DNA of 64,000 nt from Mesostigma viride (Eukaryota; Streptophyta; Mesostigmatophyceae; Mesostigmatales; Mesostigmataceae), in assembly GCA_009746045.1 (NCBI GenBank), contig RPFO01000213.1:536564-600563 (forward strand), in the 5' to 3' direction. Shown here piece by piece: positions 28,219 to 38,387 of this stretch. The notes beneath the pieces were generated by a model. The model made no database searches and was not told the origin of the DNA. It saw nothing but the letters and a program-made list of their open reading frames with translations. Both the position numbers and the translations under genes were made by a program. Numbering within the stretch: position 1 is the stretch's first letter; each line of letters starts with the position of its first letter.

Positions 28219-29445
28219 ATGTTCCGGACGGGCCTGACAACGCCGTCGTCGAAAATCAAACACAAAATCAAGCTGCCGAATCTCGGAGCCCTGGGCTCGA
28301 AGGGCGTGGGCACACTTCGCAAGCCCACCGCGAGCGAGATTCAGAGGAATCTGAACGAAGAATTTGCCAAGCAGGATAGCCCCGCAGTGGTGGACACTGC
28401 GGCGGAGGAAACTGCACCTGCAGCTGCCCGTGCAGCGGAGCTGCCAAGTGGATCACAGGCGGCTGGGCTGCGCACTGCAAGCCTAGACCGTGCTGCCCGC
28501 ATCCTCTGGATGAAGGAGCAAAAGGTGATCGAGGAGCGAATTCCTGCGCCGATTCCAGCGGCTCCTGAGCCATCAGAGAAGGTGAAAGAACAGTTTATTT
28601 TGAACCTGCGCAAGTGGCACAGTGATGTCCAAGACATGGTAGCCAAGCCTATCGAATTGCTGAGGCGCAATCGGCTGGCCACCGAGGGTTACAAGGTCGT
28701 ATCCGACCTGATCGAGATAGCCTACAAGGAGGACCGGAGCTGGGAAGAATTCATGGCTAGCCTTGAGAAGAATCTCCTGAAGACGGGGCTAATGCGCCTC
28801 GTCGCAGATGCAGTGAGTATTCTAAAGTTTGATCTGAATCGGAAGGTAGACATCAGCCAGGCAACGCTCGACTACGAGCAGAAACTGGCGTTGTCGTCCT
28901 GCTCGCCAGGTGACGCCTTCTCGGTGGTAATGTTTCTGGCAAAGGGCATCATGTCTGGTAGCCTGTCTGAGTCCGCCCTCCAGGGCATGTCGGGAACACT
29001 GACTGTCGACAAGCTAGCAAATAGGGCAGAGGCTTTCCAGATTATTCGCAATTCTGTTGCTGTGCCGGCTGCCGCCAAGGCATTGGTGGCAGCGGGCATT
29101 TCTGACCCTCTTTCCTCTGCTGCAGCGCCCATTGCAAGAATTCATGGTGCAGGTGAAGAGAAGTGTGGCCGATGCCAGGGCACCGGGCATGTGTGGTCGG
29201 ATTGCCCAGCCAACACGAAGGCTGGTCCGAATGTGCGGCTGTGTGGCGCCTGCCACCAGCCAGGGCACTTCGCCAAGGACTGCAAGCACACACGCGGTCC
29301 GCAGGGCAAGAAGCGCCCGCCCAAGCCGGCTGGCAACATGCGGCCCAAGAAGGCCAAGTGGAACAAATGGCAGAGGCAGGGGAACACCCAGGCCACACCT
29401 GCTAACACTCATGTGCCTGTCCCTGCTCCCTCTGCAGCAAACTAG
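28219..29445 (+). CDS. gag: COP-A Gag with two zinc knuckles
   Basis: About 408 codons from the ATG at 28219. The frame is open back to an ATG at 28054 inside the LTR, so a longer form is possible. The N-terminus is basic (KIKHKIKLPN) and the middle is helical with no distinctive motif (FILNLRKWHSDVQDMV, SWEEFMASLEKN). Two knuckles follow, CGRCQGTGHVWSDC and CGACHQPGHFAKDC, both C-x2-C-x4-H-x4-C, then a lysine-proline tail. It would form the particle and package RNA. The stop at 29443-29445 overlaps the pol frame by 40 nt. A pyrimidine run followed by CAG lies in the overlap and resembles a 3' splice site, so pol may be made by frameshifting or from a spliced message. Confidence 0.85.
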   Translation: MFRTGLTTPSSKIKHKIKLPNLGALGSKGVGTLRKPTASEIQRNLNEEFAKQDSPAVVDTAAEETAPAAARAAELPSGSQAAGLRTASLDRAARILWMKEQKVIEERIPAPIPAAPEPSEKVKEQFILNLRKWHSDVQDMVAKPIELLRRNRLATEGYKVVSDLIEIAYKEDRSWEEFMASLEKNLLKTGLMRLVADAVSILKFDLNRKVDISQATLDYEQKLALSSCSPGDAFSVVMFLAKGIMSGSLSESALQGMSGTLTVDKLANRAEAFQIIRNSVAVPAAAKALVAAGISDPLSSAAAPIARIHGAGEEKCGRCQGTGHVWSDCPANTKAGPNVRLCGACHQPGHFAKDCKHTRGPQGKKRPPKPAGNMRPKKAKWNKWQRQGNTQATPANTHVPVPAPSAAN

Positions 29446-32400
29446 ATAGCCCATGTTGGGACGATGATGTGTTTACCACTAATCTAGCTGCATGTGATGA
29501 GCTGGGTAGTTGTGTAGACAACAATTCTGCTGCGTGCATTGCTGCTGTGTTGCGTAGCGGCTTGTGCACAGACATTGTTACGCCTGCGGCAACGCGGGAC
29601 CATGAACCCCCACCGACCAGTAATGCTGGTACTATGCAAGCTGGACTCATGCACGTCGACCGTGACGATGGGGGGTCACTGGCCACACCAGGTGAAGTCC
29701 TTTCCTTGACTGCTGTTGCTGCACGCTTGCATCATGTGTTAGGCCATGGGACCCACGCTATCCGTTTTGCACGGGCACTGGCACCGGGGACTAAGTTGGC
29801 TAGCACGGTGCAGTCCATGTACAGTGGTTGTCACCAGTGTCAGTCCACTGCGCCTAAGCGTGCACGTAGGCATGTCAAACACCCACCCCTTGAGCGTGGT
29901 CACTTGGTGTGTGACATTTTGTTCCAGGACCAGGCTGTCTACTTGCTGGGAATAGACAGATTTTCCCATTTTGTTTCAGTTGTCCCACTCAAGTCACAGC
30001 ATGTTGGGGACCTCCTTGAGGGGATAGACCTGTTGGACTCCATGTTTAGCATGGTTACAGGGATGCAGTTTGATCAGCAATTCAAGTGGGCTGCCAAGGA
30101 ACCTGGATATGAGTTTGTGGGAACAGTGGGGCGTGAGGACCACGAGTCACAAGGGATAGCGGAGAGAGCGGTACAGGAGTTTAAGCTGCTTGCTACCCGA
30201 CGTGGGGACCACATGCCACACAGTGAATTCTCTAGTCGGCTCTTGTGGGCACTTGCCGTGTGTCGAAGTTTGAACAACCGTGTGCTGATGTCGACACAGG
30301 ATGGGGTGTTGGTGACTGCCGAGGGTTTGCAGTTTGGCCAATATCACGATGTGGTGGTGGATGTGTACAAAGACCACCTAGCATCCCGTTTTCAGCGCCT
30401 TGTCCAGTTGGATAGGCGACGTGGGGCTTATGAGCCCAGTGTGGGGCATGATGTTTGGCTGCACAAGGAAGGTGCCCTGGGTAAGCGTGGCAGGTGGCTT
30501 GGTCCAGCCAAGGTAATTTCTTGTGATGCTGCTATGCGTAAATGCGTGGTGGACTATGAGGGCACTGAGGTCACTATGGCTTGGAATAGGGTGAAGCCCT
30601 ACATGCGTGATGTGGAGGCTTGGTCTAGAGTGTTGGAGTTGTACTCCGACCCTAGCAGGCTCTCTAGCACTGTGACTCCTCCTTCCTCTTCGGCTCCTGT
30701 ATGTGACAATGCAGGGGACAGTGGTACTAGCGCGCCTAGTGGGGAAGCTGAGTTGGAGTTGCAGAGTGGGGACTATGATGATGATGTTGCTGTGGTAGCA
30801 CACCACTTACACACCCTAGGGGTAGAACAGGCAGAGAGCTTGCGCGACAGCTTGCCTAACCTCCCCCCTTCTGGCGTTGGTCGGGAGGATCCCTGCGTTG
30901 GTAGGGATAGTACTCAGGGCAGTTCCTGTCTTGAGCGCCCAAGCCGTAAGGGCTTTCTCACCCTTGCTGTAGAAAGGTTGATGCGTAAACCTCCTACAGA
31001 CGCTTTGCAAAATCCCGTCAAGGCAGCGATGGTATCCGCATTTGGTACCCTGGGTGATCAGCATGGTATGAGGATGTTGGTAGATACGCAGGCGAGAACC
31101 TCCATTGTCTCATCCCTGCACTACAATCCTGTGAGACCCTCAGTGCACTGGGAGTGTGTGACTGATTTTGCTGGCTCAACGAAGTTCCCTGTCCTTGGTG
31201 TCATTGATGTCAATGTGATGGGGGTGCTAGTTGAGTTTTGCGTGGTGGAAGGGTATAGTGGTCCACCAATCCTTGGTCAGAACTTCCTTGTACGGGAGGA
31301 TGTCTGGGTCAACTCCACCTGCTTGCGGCGGGAGGGGCATGCTGATCTGCCTCTTGAGGACTATGCTGTCATGTCTGACTGCCAACTTGTTGCTGTCATA
31401 GGCAACATTCGGCACGTGAACTATGCCCGTGAGAGTGATGTGCCGTTGGTAACTCAGTTGTTGCTTCCTAAACGTCCTAGCTTGGCTAGTCTCGGCATTG
31501 GACGTCATGATGTTGCTACCCAAAGCCCTATCTCTTACCATGATGCTGACGTGGAGTGTCAAACGGAGGAGGGGCTAGATGGGTGGACTAAGGCCATTAT
31601 TGCGTCAGGTGAAAGGTGGCTTGCATACCGTGCTGTTGAACCGGTTGATGAAGTGCCCAGTGGTGCTCGCCTTTTGCGCCACAAGTGGACTTTGGAGCGT
31701 AAGTTGGTGCCTGACACAACAACTAGGGTGCCTTTTGTTCGCCCGGTGGTCCTAGAATTTTCAGGTACTAGTGATCTTCCGGACAATGCCATCTCAGCAC
31801 CTGGGTTGATCAAGGATAATTGGCGCATGGTCCTGTCCTTCTACCTAGGCCAGCTCAACAAGGGACTTCCGTATGAGTCAGCCCTCATGGATTTCAGCAA
31901 AGCTTTTTTGAATGGTGATCCCAAGCTCGCTGAGAATGTGTGGGCTGGCACGACCCGCTTGTATGTGCGCTGTCCTCCCTTGTGGCAGCCTATCATGGGC
32001 AAGAAGTTTCTCCGTCTCTTGAAGGGTGTTGACGGTACTGTGACAGGTCCTCGGATTTGGCGCCTTTGCCTCGAGCGTCTTTTGCTTGATGTGATGCACA
32101 TGTACTATCATGACCTGGACCCCTCTCTGTTTGTTGGCTCATGGGAGGGGCAGCCAGTTTTTGTGTTCATTCATGTCGATGATGTGGACTGCATGGGCCC
32201 CACACCGTGGCTAGACTGGTTTTGTGCCACTGTTGCTCAGCACTTCCCGGTCGGCAAGGTCATTCGCCGCGTCTTGGACAAGTATGTCAAGTTCTGTGGC
32301 GTCGACACTATGCTCACCAAGGATGCCTCTGGCAGATATGTGATGAAGCTGCGTGCAGCGGGGGACTATGTTCAGGAGCTCATCACTCAGCTTTCATCCC

Positions 32401-33107
32401 TTACTAGTCAGTATATTCAGCCTGCTGAGTGTGGTTCTCTGCGGGGTAAGCTGAACTGGCTGGTCTCTACCGTCTCCCCTGACTTGGCGGTGCTTGCTCG
32501 GTTGCCAGATGACTTGATGTGCTCTCTTTCCCGCAATGTCATGTGTAAGTACATTTCTGCCTCCCCTGGGTTGGTCTTACATGGGGTGGACTATGAGCGG
32601 CCTATTCACTTGTCCGCGTATTGTGATAGCAGTTTGGATAGTGCTAATATCTCTAAGCTCCGTGGGCGCTGTGCCGCTGTGGTGCTTTTGAGTAATTCTG
32701 CCACTGTCCATGTCCCTGAATCTTCCCCTTCACCCTTTGCGTGGTTTTCTCGCTTACATCGGCGGGTGTATGTGGGTAGTGACACTGCAGAGGCTCGTGC
32801 CTTCTGCGAGACTGCTGAGGAGTTGATGTATTTCCGTGCGGTTCTTCGGTGGTGTTTGAAGTTTTGCCGTGTCATTCCACAGGTTGATACCACCATCTTC
32901 ACGGATTCGCAGTCGCTGATTGACTTTTTGGCTGATCCTTATGCGCGCACGCGCAAGCTCGACTTCCTTCGTGCCAAAGAATATAGTGACGCTGTTTCGC
33001 TGTACCATGTTCGCGACAATGATAACATTTCAGATGCTTTGACCAAGCTGTATGCCAAGGCTAGGCCTCAGTATGACAAGCTTCGTCTAGTTCAGGCGAC
33101 ACTTTAA
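29406..33107 (+). CDS. pol: COP-A Pol: integrase, retropepsin-like, RT, RNase H
   Basis: The frame is open from 29406, with no ATG near its start. The integrase zinc motif (LHHVLGHGTH ... CHQCQ) comes first; the core has LVCDILF (D), MQFDQQF (D) and SQGIAERAV (E). Far downstream, at 31083-31094, MLVDTQARTSIV, followed by PPILGQNFL, has the retropepsin layout with D-T-Q-A instead of D-[ST]-G-A. RT follows with LMDFSKAFLNGD (motif A) and FIHVDDVD (motif C, HVDD at 32172-32183). RNase H has YCDSSLDS, an E in ARAFCETAEEL, TDSQSL and NISDALTK. Known copia pol order is PR-INT-RT-RH; no protease motif is visible before integrase here. Confidence 0.88.
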   Translation, partial: HSCACPCSLCSKLDSPCWDDDVFTTNLAACDELGSCVDNNSAACIAAVLRSGLCTDIVTPAATRDHEPPPTSNAGTMQAGLMHVDRDDGGSLATPGEVLSLTAVAARLHHVLGHGTHAIRFARALAPGTKLASTVQSMYSGCHQCQSTAPKRARRHVKHPPLERGHLVCDILFQDQAVYLLGIDRFSHFVSVVPLKSQHVGDLLEGIDLLDSMFSMVTGMQFDQQFKWAAKEPGYEFVGTVGREDHESQGIAERAVQEFKLLATRRGDHMPHSEFSSRLLWALAVCRSLNNRVLMSTQDGVLVTAEGLQFGQYHDVVVDVYKDHLASRFQRLVQLDRRRGAYEPSVGHDVWLHKEGALGKRGRWLGPAKVISCDAAMRKCVVDYEGTEVTMAWNRVKPYMRDVEAWSRVLELYSDPSRLSSTVTPPSSSAPVCDNAGDSGTSAPSGEAELELQSGDYDDDVAVVAHHLHTLGVEQAESLRDSLPNLPPSGVGREDPCVGRDSTQGSSCLERPSRKGFLTLAVERLMRKPPTDALQNPVKAAMVSAFGTLGDQHGMRMLVDTQARTSIVSSLHYNPVRPSVHWECVTDFAGSTKFPVLGVIDVNVMGVLVEFCVVEGYSGPPILGQNFLVREDVWVNSTCLRREGHADLPLEDYAVMSDCQLVAVIGNIRHVNYARESDVPLVTQLLLPKRPSLASLGIGRHDVATQSPISYHDADVECQTEEGLDGWTKAIIASGERWLAYRAVEPVDEVPSGARLLRHKWTLERKLVPDTTTRVPFVRPVVLEFSGTSDLPDNAISAPGLIKDNWRMVLSFYLGQLNKGLPYESALMDFSKAFLNGDPKLAENVWAGTTRLYVRCPPLWQPIMGKKFLRLLKGVDGTVTGPRIWRLCLERLLLDVMHMYYHDLDPSLFVGSWEGQPVFVFIHVDDVDCMGPTPWLDWFCATVAQHFPVGKVIRRVLDKYVKFCGVDTMLTKDASGRYVMKLRAAGDYVQELITQLSSLTSQYIQPAECGSLRGKLNWLVSTVSPDLAVLARLPDDLMCSLSRNVMCKYISASPGLVLHGVDYERPIHLSAYCDSSLDSANISKLRGRCAAVVLLSNSATVHVPESSPSPFAWFSRLHRRVYVGSDTAEARAFCETAEELMYFRAVLRWCLKFCRVIPQVDTTIFTDSQSLIDFLADPYARTRKLDFLRAKEYSDAVSLYHVRDNDNISDALTKLYAKARPQYDKLRLVQATL

Positions 33108-33508
33108 ATTGTCCCTGTCTGATTTCAGGGTTACATCTTGCCCTGGCTGATGTGTGTTTTCACTCTTTTCTGAATTTCCTATTTAAAATTGGCATTGACC
33201 ATGGCCTTGATGCTTCTCTCTGCGGGAGAGTTGCATACTATGTAATGGGCTCTTGTCTGGGTTTTCACCCGTTGATGCTTGGCGGTGGCCGGCATACTAT
33301 GTTTCCGGGTTTCCCCAGTGTGGTACGATGAATAAATGACTTGCCATAATGATGTGTGTCTTGCACATGCATCCAAGTTCATGCGACCGCTATGCTTGTT
33401 GGTGTTGTTTCCCAACAAGACTTTGCCACTACTAGGATTGTGAAGTCGGTGACTGGGATGCGGCCGTACCGATCATCTTGAGTACATCCCTGTCCGTACC
33501 GACTCACA

Positions 33509-33521
33509 AAGAAAAAGAAGT
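33509..33521 (+). promoter_or_regulatory. COP-A polypurine tract
   Basis: AAAGAAAAAGAAG lies just before the 3' LTR, where plus-strand DNA synthesis would be primed. Confidence 0.7.
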
Positions 33522-33524
33522 CGG

Positions 33525-33800
33525 AGTTGTACTGTGTAGTTCTACTCAGTACCCTAAATCCTAGTGTGGACGCCGCGCCGTCAGCATCTTTGCTGCGACG
33601 GAATCTTGTGAACGGCATCTAGCGTCGCGCCGAGGAATCTCGGACTATGTTAAGCAAGTCCAATGCACGATGATAAGTTAATGAGAAATAAATGCAACGT
33701 GACGGCGGACGAGGTAGCGGCCTGCGTGTTCCTCTGCGTAGCACCAAAGCACTTGCCTCTCGACGAAGAGCGTTGGTATCCAAAACACATTATTGCAACT
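33525..33800 (+). repeat. COP-A 3' LTR
   Basis: Matches 27916-28191; followed by the CACAC target duplication. Confidence 0.92.
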
Positions 33801-33805
33801 CACAC

Positions 33806-34414
33806 ACACCAGGTACACGCTGCATGGGCAGGGAAGACGCTCTTACATGAGAAAAAGCGAGGAAACGTGCGCGAGAAGGATATTAAGAGCGATCCGCGCT
33901 AGAAGGATGCTACAATAGCATCATATATTCAAGAATTAGCAAAGAAAGATGTAGAAAAGAGACAAAAGAAAGAAATAGGAGAGAAAGCAAAGACAGGGAG
34001 CTGCCAAACCGGGCAGACAAAAGGTTACGAGCGGCAAGAGTTGTGAACGCTGCACTTGATTGCTTTCTCTGACTTGTCAACTGCGAAGAGTGACTGATAT
34101 CTCTGGAAATGGTATGCTCAGCATCCCATGGTAATGAAATGGTGAGCTATGCTGTCAGACATGCCTATATAACATAGCTACCCTAGGGTCCTAATACAAA
34201 ACTAGAAATCAAACCATACCGTGAGTTTCCCGGCTCGCACGGCCTCCTCCCTTTGTGCCAACGCCTGCAAACACAACGGGCCGTGGAGGAGGGTGGAAAG
34301 GTGGGCAAGTGTGGAGGAATTTGGGGGGACCGGGTTGAGCAGCGGTGGGGGAAAGATGTGCCGGTCATGATGTTGTCAACTACAGCTGTTGTATCGTGAT
34401 TCACCTTCAATAAG
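33806..34414. other. Noncoding part of the TIR element
   Basis: Purine-rich sequence (GAGAAAG-type words near 33930-34000). No gene is seen. Confidence 0.35.
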
Positions 34415-34705
34415 TCTACTGTTCTACATCCGGTGGTGGATGGACACAAGCAATAAAGGCCCCGCCCACAACTCAGATTTCTTTAGAAAATCTACTGATC
34501 TACATTCGATGGCGCCTTCACAGAAGCAGGAAACTCCGCCCACCGGTCAAATGTGACGCCCAACAAAGCCCCAACTTATTTCTTCAAGAAGTATACTGTT
34601 TTACATCCGGTAGTGCTTGGACAGAAGCAATATGTAAAGCCCGCCCACAAATCGGATTTCTTTACGAAAAACCTGTTTTACATTCGATGGGGTCTTGACA
34701 GATTC
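34415..34705. repeat. Degenerate tandem repeat
   Basis: Four blocks share CTACTGTTCTACATCCGGT- or CTACATTCGATGG-type words, with CCGCCCAC and a T-rich segment in most, spaced about 65-100 bp apart and well diverged. Confidence 0.6.
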
Positions 34706-34796
34706 AAGCAGCAATACTCGTTTCTACCTGCGTGCGACTGCAGCGGCCGAGTGCTGCAACTTGCCTTCACGTCCCAGTCTTCACGTGACAGTCCTG

Positions 34797-35790
34797 GTCT
34801 TCACGTCTTCACGTCTTCACGTCTTCACGTCTTCACGTCTTCACGTCTTCACGTCTTCACGACTCACCTGAACTTGCGGCGTATCGTATCTTTGATACCT
34901 TGCATGCACGTCTTCACGTCTTCACGTCTTCACCGCGTCTTCACCTGTCTTCACCACGTCTTCACGTCTTCGCGTCTTCACGTCTTCACGGCTTCACCTG
35001 AACACCTGAACTTCACCTGAACTTGCCGTATCGTGTCTTCACGTCTTCACGTCTTCACGTCTTCACGTCTTCACGTCTTCACCGCGTCTTCACCTGTCTT
35101 CACCACGTCTTCACGGCTTCACGGCTTCACGTCTTCACGGCTTCACCTGAACACCTGAACTTCACCTGAACTTGCCGTATCGTGTCTTCACGTCTTCACG
35201 TCTTCACGTCTTCACGTCTTCACGTCTTCACGTCTTCACCGCGTCTTCACCTGTCTTCACCACGTCTTCACGGCTTCACGGCTTCACGTCTTCACGGCTT
35301 CACCTGAACACCTGAACTTCACCTGAACTTGCCGTATCGTGTCTTCACGTCTTCACGTCTTCACCGCGTCTTCACCTGTCTTCACCACGTCTTCACGGCT
35401 TCACGTCTTCACGTCTTCACGGCTTCACCTGAACACCTGAACTTCACCTGAACTTGCCGTATCGTGTCTTCACGTCTTCACGTCTTCACGTCTTCACGTC
35501 TTCACGTCTTCACCGCGTCTTCACCTGTCTTCACCACGTCTTCACGGCTTCACGGCTTCACGTCTTCACGTCTTCACCTGAACACCTGAACACCTGAACT
35601 TCACCTGAACTTGCCGTATCGTGTCTTCACGTCTTCACGTCTTCACGTCTTCACGTCTTCACGTCTTCACGTCTTCACCGCGTCTTCACCTGTCTTCACC
35701 ACGTCTTCACGGCTTCACGGCTTCACGTCTTCACCGCGTCTTCACCTGTCTTCACCACGTCTTCACGGCTTCACCTGAACACCTGAACTT
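34797..35790. repeat. GTCTTCAC minisatellite with higher-order structure
   Basis: The 8-bp unit GTCTTCAC (with GGCTTCAC and ACCTTCAC-like variants) repeats through about 1 kb. It is organised in higher-order units of about 125-155 bp, each ending in ACCTGAACTTCACCTGAAC and then GCCGTATCGTG (units begin near 35024, 35176, 35331, 35456, 35609). Frames reading SSRLHVFT are artefacts. Confidence 0.95.
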
Positions 35791-35955
35791 TGCGTATCGT
35801 ATCTTTCATACATTGCATCATTTGCATGCCTTGGAGCTGCACGTCTTCAAGCAGTGTCACCCAGTTCCCGCTTGATTCAAATGCACTTCGCGCTTGAATT
35901 CGTGACTTCGCCCCGCTCAAGGTGGAAAGAATGATGGGCACTAGCCACGGGAACT

Positions 35956-36303
35956 ATGCCCGATGCTGACAGCCGAAGCGATGACATGGACGAATTGATT
36001 GATTTGTGTTATGCCGGGGACGATTGTAGAAAATGGGTGCTAGGAAAGAAATCTGGTGCCATGAAAGTAGATTTTTTGGCCGGTGCAAACCACCAATGCG
36101 CCGGCCGATGTGGCAAGGTCCTGCACGGCAGCCAGAGCGCACCCAGCCAGAGCGTACCCAGCCGCTGCCGCCGCCGACCCCCGTACTGGTGGGCGTGGAA
36201 CAGACGATGAGAGAGATGCAACGAGCTATGGAGAACCAAAGCAAGAAGGTTGAAGAGCTTGGTTTGCAGCTGCGTCAAGAGGTGCAGAAACAAGTGGTCC
36301 AGC

Positions 36304-36348
<45 letters not shown>

Positions 36349-36400
36349 TGCAGCAGCAGCAACTGCAGCAGCAACTGCAGCAGCAACTGCAGCAACAACT

Positions 36401-36448
<48 letters not shown>

Positions 36449-36590
36449 CTTCAGTTCCCGCAGGCAGCGTCGGCAATGTCGCAGTTTCCACAGGCATTGT
36501 CGGCACTGCAGCAGTTTTCGCAGGGACCGTCGGCAGCAGAGCAGTTCCCGCAGGGATCATCGGTGGTGCAGCAGTTCTTTGTGAGTCATT
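35956..36590 (+). CDS. PolyQ/coiled-coil protein of the TIR element, frame-broken
   Basis: An ATG at 35956 opens an acidic N-terminus (DADSRSDDMDELIDLC) leading to a possible zinc-binding HQCAGRCGKVLHG. Near 36130-36170 the sensible frame changes. The second frame gives a proline-rich linker, then a probable coiled coil (EQTMREMQRAMENQSKKVEEL to QEVQKQV), then about 45 glutamines and leucines encoded by CAG/CAA. It ends near 36584 before a poly-G run and a minisatellite. A last exon may lie at 37790-37871, after the acceptor-like TTCACATGCAG, ending in GHV and a stop. The change of frame may be an indel or an unseen intron. Function unknown. Confidence 0.35.
36307..36447 (+). repeat. CAG/CAA repeat encoding polyglutamine
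   Basis: Uninterrupted CAG blocks with CAACTG interruptions (the L residues), read in frame as Q and L in the gene at 35956. Length is likely polymorphic. Confidence 0.9.
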
Positions 36591-36615
36591 CGTGTAGTGT
36601 TGAGTGGGTGGGGGT

Positions 36616-36640
36616 GGGGGGGGGGGGGGGGGGGGGGGGG
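36616..36640 (+). repeat. Poly-G run of about 25
   Basis: An unbroken G run follows GGGTGGGGGT. A shorter run lies at 37601-37611. Such tracts can form quadruplexes and are also places where sequencing miscounts. Confidence 0.85.
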
Positions 36641-36651
36641 TTTGACTGTGT

Positions 36652-37600
36652 GACTGCGTGGCTGCTTGGCTGGAAAGGAGGGTGCGTGGCTGTGTGGCTG
36701 CGTGGCTGCGCTGCTGCGTGGCTGCGTGGCTGCGTGGCTGCGTGGCTGCTTGGCTGGAAAGGAGGGTGCGTGGCTGTGTGGCTGCGTGGCTGCGCTGCTG
36801 CGTGGCTGCGTGGCTGCGCTGCTGCGTGGCTGCGTGGCTGCGTGGCTGCGTGGCTGCGTGGCTGCGTGGCTGCGTGGCTGCGTGGCTGCGTGGCTGCGTG
36901 GCTGGAAAGGAGGGTGCGTGGCTGTGTGGCTGCGTGGCTGCGCTGCTGCGTGGCTGCGTGGCTGCGTGGCTGCTTGGCTGGAAAGGAGGGTGCGTAGCTG
37001 TGTGGCTGCGTGGCTGCGCTGCTGCGTGGCTGCGTGGCTGCGTGGCTGCGTGGCTGCGTGGCTGCGTGGCTGCGTGGCTGGAAAGGAGGGTGCGTGGCTG
37101 TGTGGCTGCGTGGCTGCGCTGCTGCGTGGCTGCGTGGCTGCGCTGCTGCGTGGCTGCGTGGCTGCGTGGCTGTGTGGCTGCGTGGCTGCGCTGCTGCGTG
37201 GCTGCGTGGCTGCGTGGCTGCTTGGCTGGAAAGGAGGGTGCGTGGCTGTGTGGCTGCGTGGCTGCGTGGCTGCGTGGCTGCGTGGCTGCGTGGCTGGAAA
37301 GGAGGGTGCGTGGCTGTGTGGCTGCGTGGCTGCGCTGCTGCGTGGCTGCGTGGCTGCGTGGCTGCGTGGCTGCTTGGCTGGAAAGGAGGGTGCGTGGCTG
37401 TGTGGCTGCGTAGCTGCGCTGCTGCGTGGCTGCGTGGCTGCGTGGCTGCGTGGCTGCGTGGCTGCGTGGCTGCGTGGCTGCGTGGCTGCGTGGCTGCGTG
37501 GCTGCGTGGCTGCGTGGCTGGAAAGGAGGGTGCGTGGCTGTGTGGCTGCGTGGCTGCGCTGCTGCGTGGCTGCGTGGCTGCGTGGCTGCGTGGCTGGCTG
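36652..37600. repeat. GGCTGCGT minisatellite with higher-order units
   Basis: The 8-bp unit GGCTGCGT is punctuated by blocks containing TGGAAAGGAGGGTGCG, at about 36680, 36760, 36906, 36981, 37081, 37231, 37300, 37381 and 37521. Spacing between blocks varies by multiples of the basic unit, and some intervals carry GCTGCGCTGCTGCG variants. Because 8 is not a multiple of 3, every frame reads the same peptide repeat, which explains the long open frames. Confidence 0.95.
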
Positions 37601-37871
37601 GGGGGGGGGGGTGCCGGGTGCGTGGATGCGTGGATGTGTGGCTGGGTGGGTGCGTCACTGCGTGGCTGGCTGGCTCTGTGGCTGCGTGGGCGGCTGGATG
37701 GCCGGGTCAGCGTGGCTTCGTGTTCAATGGGATGCTAATATGTTGTTGCCTTTGGATGCCACAGTTCATGGATTCTTTTGTTCACATGCAGGTGCTGCCG
37801 TCTTCCCCATCGACGTCGTCAAGACCGATGTCGCCAAGAAGGATGATGCAATCACTCTCGGCCATGTTTAA

Positions 37872-38387
37872 CTCATGTGGGCCTTCATGGCCATACGGGA
37901 AATATTATTGAATCATTTCTTTGACACTGAGTTGGCACTACGCAACACCTTTGATGCACATGAGTGCAGGGCGCATGTGTTGAAACCATGCAACCATGGC
38001 GATCCCTCAAAAAGTTTGGTTATGTAATAAGTGACACAATTATTCCGGACGTATGATGGCCCAACGTCCTGTAAGGTTGAGTTGTCTTGGAGGAGGAGCG
38101 TGATGACCGCGGAAGCCGCGTGGGTGTCTGTAGTGCTATATCTTGAAGATGTACGGTCTTGGAAGAGTTATGGTCTTGGAATCATATAATAATGAGCTTG
38201 GAATAAAGTTGCGGGCAGCCTTCAATTGGCATATGTTGTCTCATTGCGTTAATGGGTCAATTGTCTTAGTTTATATAATGTATATCTTGGGAAACTCATT
38301 GCTTCAATAAAATGCATGCTAGGCGCAATCAACCCCCACAAACACATCTGAAAACTGCACAGTGCATCAAATGTATCCTAGACAAAA
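37872..38387. other. Noncoding right end of the TIR element
   Basis: A/T-rich, with AATAAA words (near 38201, 38307) that could end the polyQ gene transcript. CAAATGTATCCTAG near 38369 is a subterminal copy of the TIR motif. Confidence 0.4.

Larger units (their letters stand above)
27916..33800 (+). mobile_element. COP-A, copia-like LTR retrotransposon
   Basis: A 5.9-kb element with 276-bp LTRs that look identical (27916-28191, 33525-33800) and the target duplication CACAC (27911-27915, 33801-33805). LTR ends are AGTTG...CAACT, not TG...CA. Gag with two zinc knuckles is followed by a pol frame in the order integrase, retropepsin-like domain, RT, RNase H. A polypurine tract sits before the 3' LTR. 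All frames are open, so the copy looks young and possibly active. It is nested in the 15.6-kb TIR element. Confidence 0.92.

Noticed and set aside
34553..35875. Frames reading SSRLHVFT repeats
   Set aside because: Translations of the GTCTTCAC minisatellite.
34797..37600. CRISPR array
   Set aside because: Units are 8 bp and contiguous, with no unique spacers; the context is eukaryotic.
36009..37911. Long frames reading CVAAWLRG or AATQPRSH repeats
   Set aside because: An 8-bp repeat reads the same in all frames and rarely contains stops; no start or non-repeat domain.
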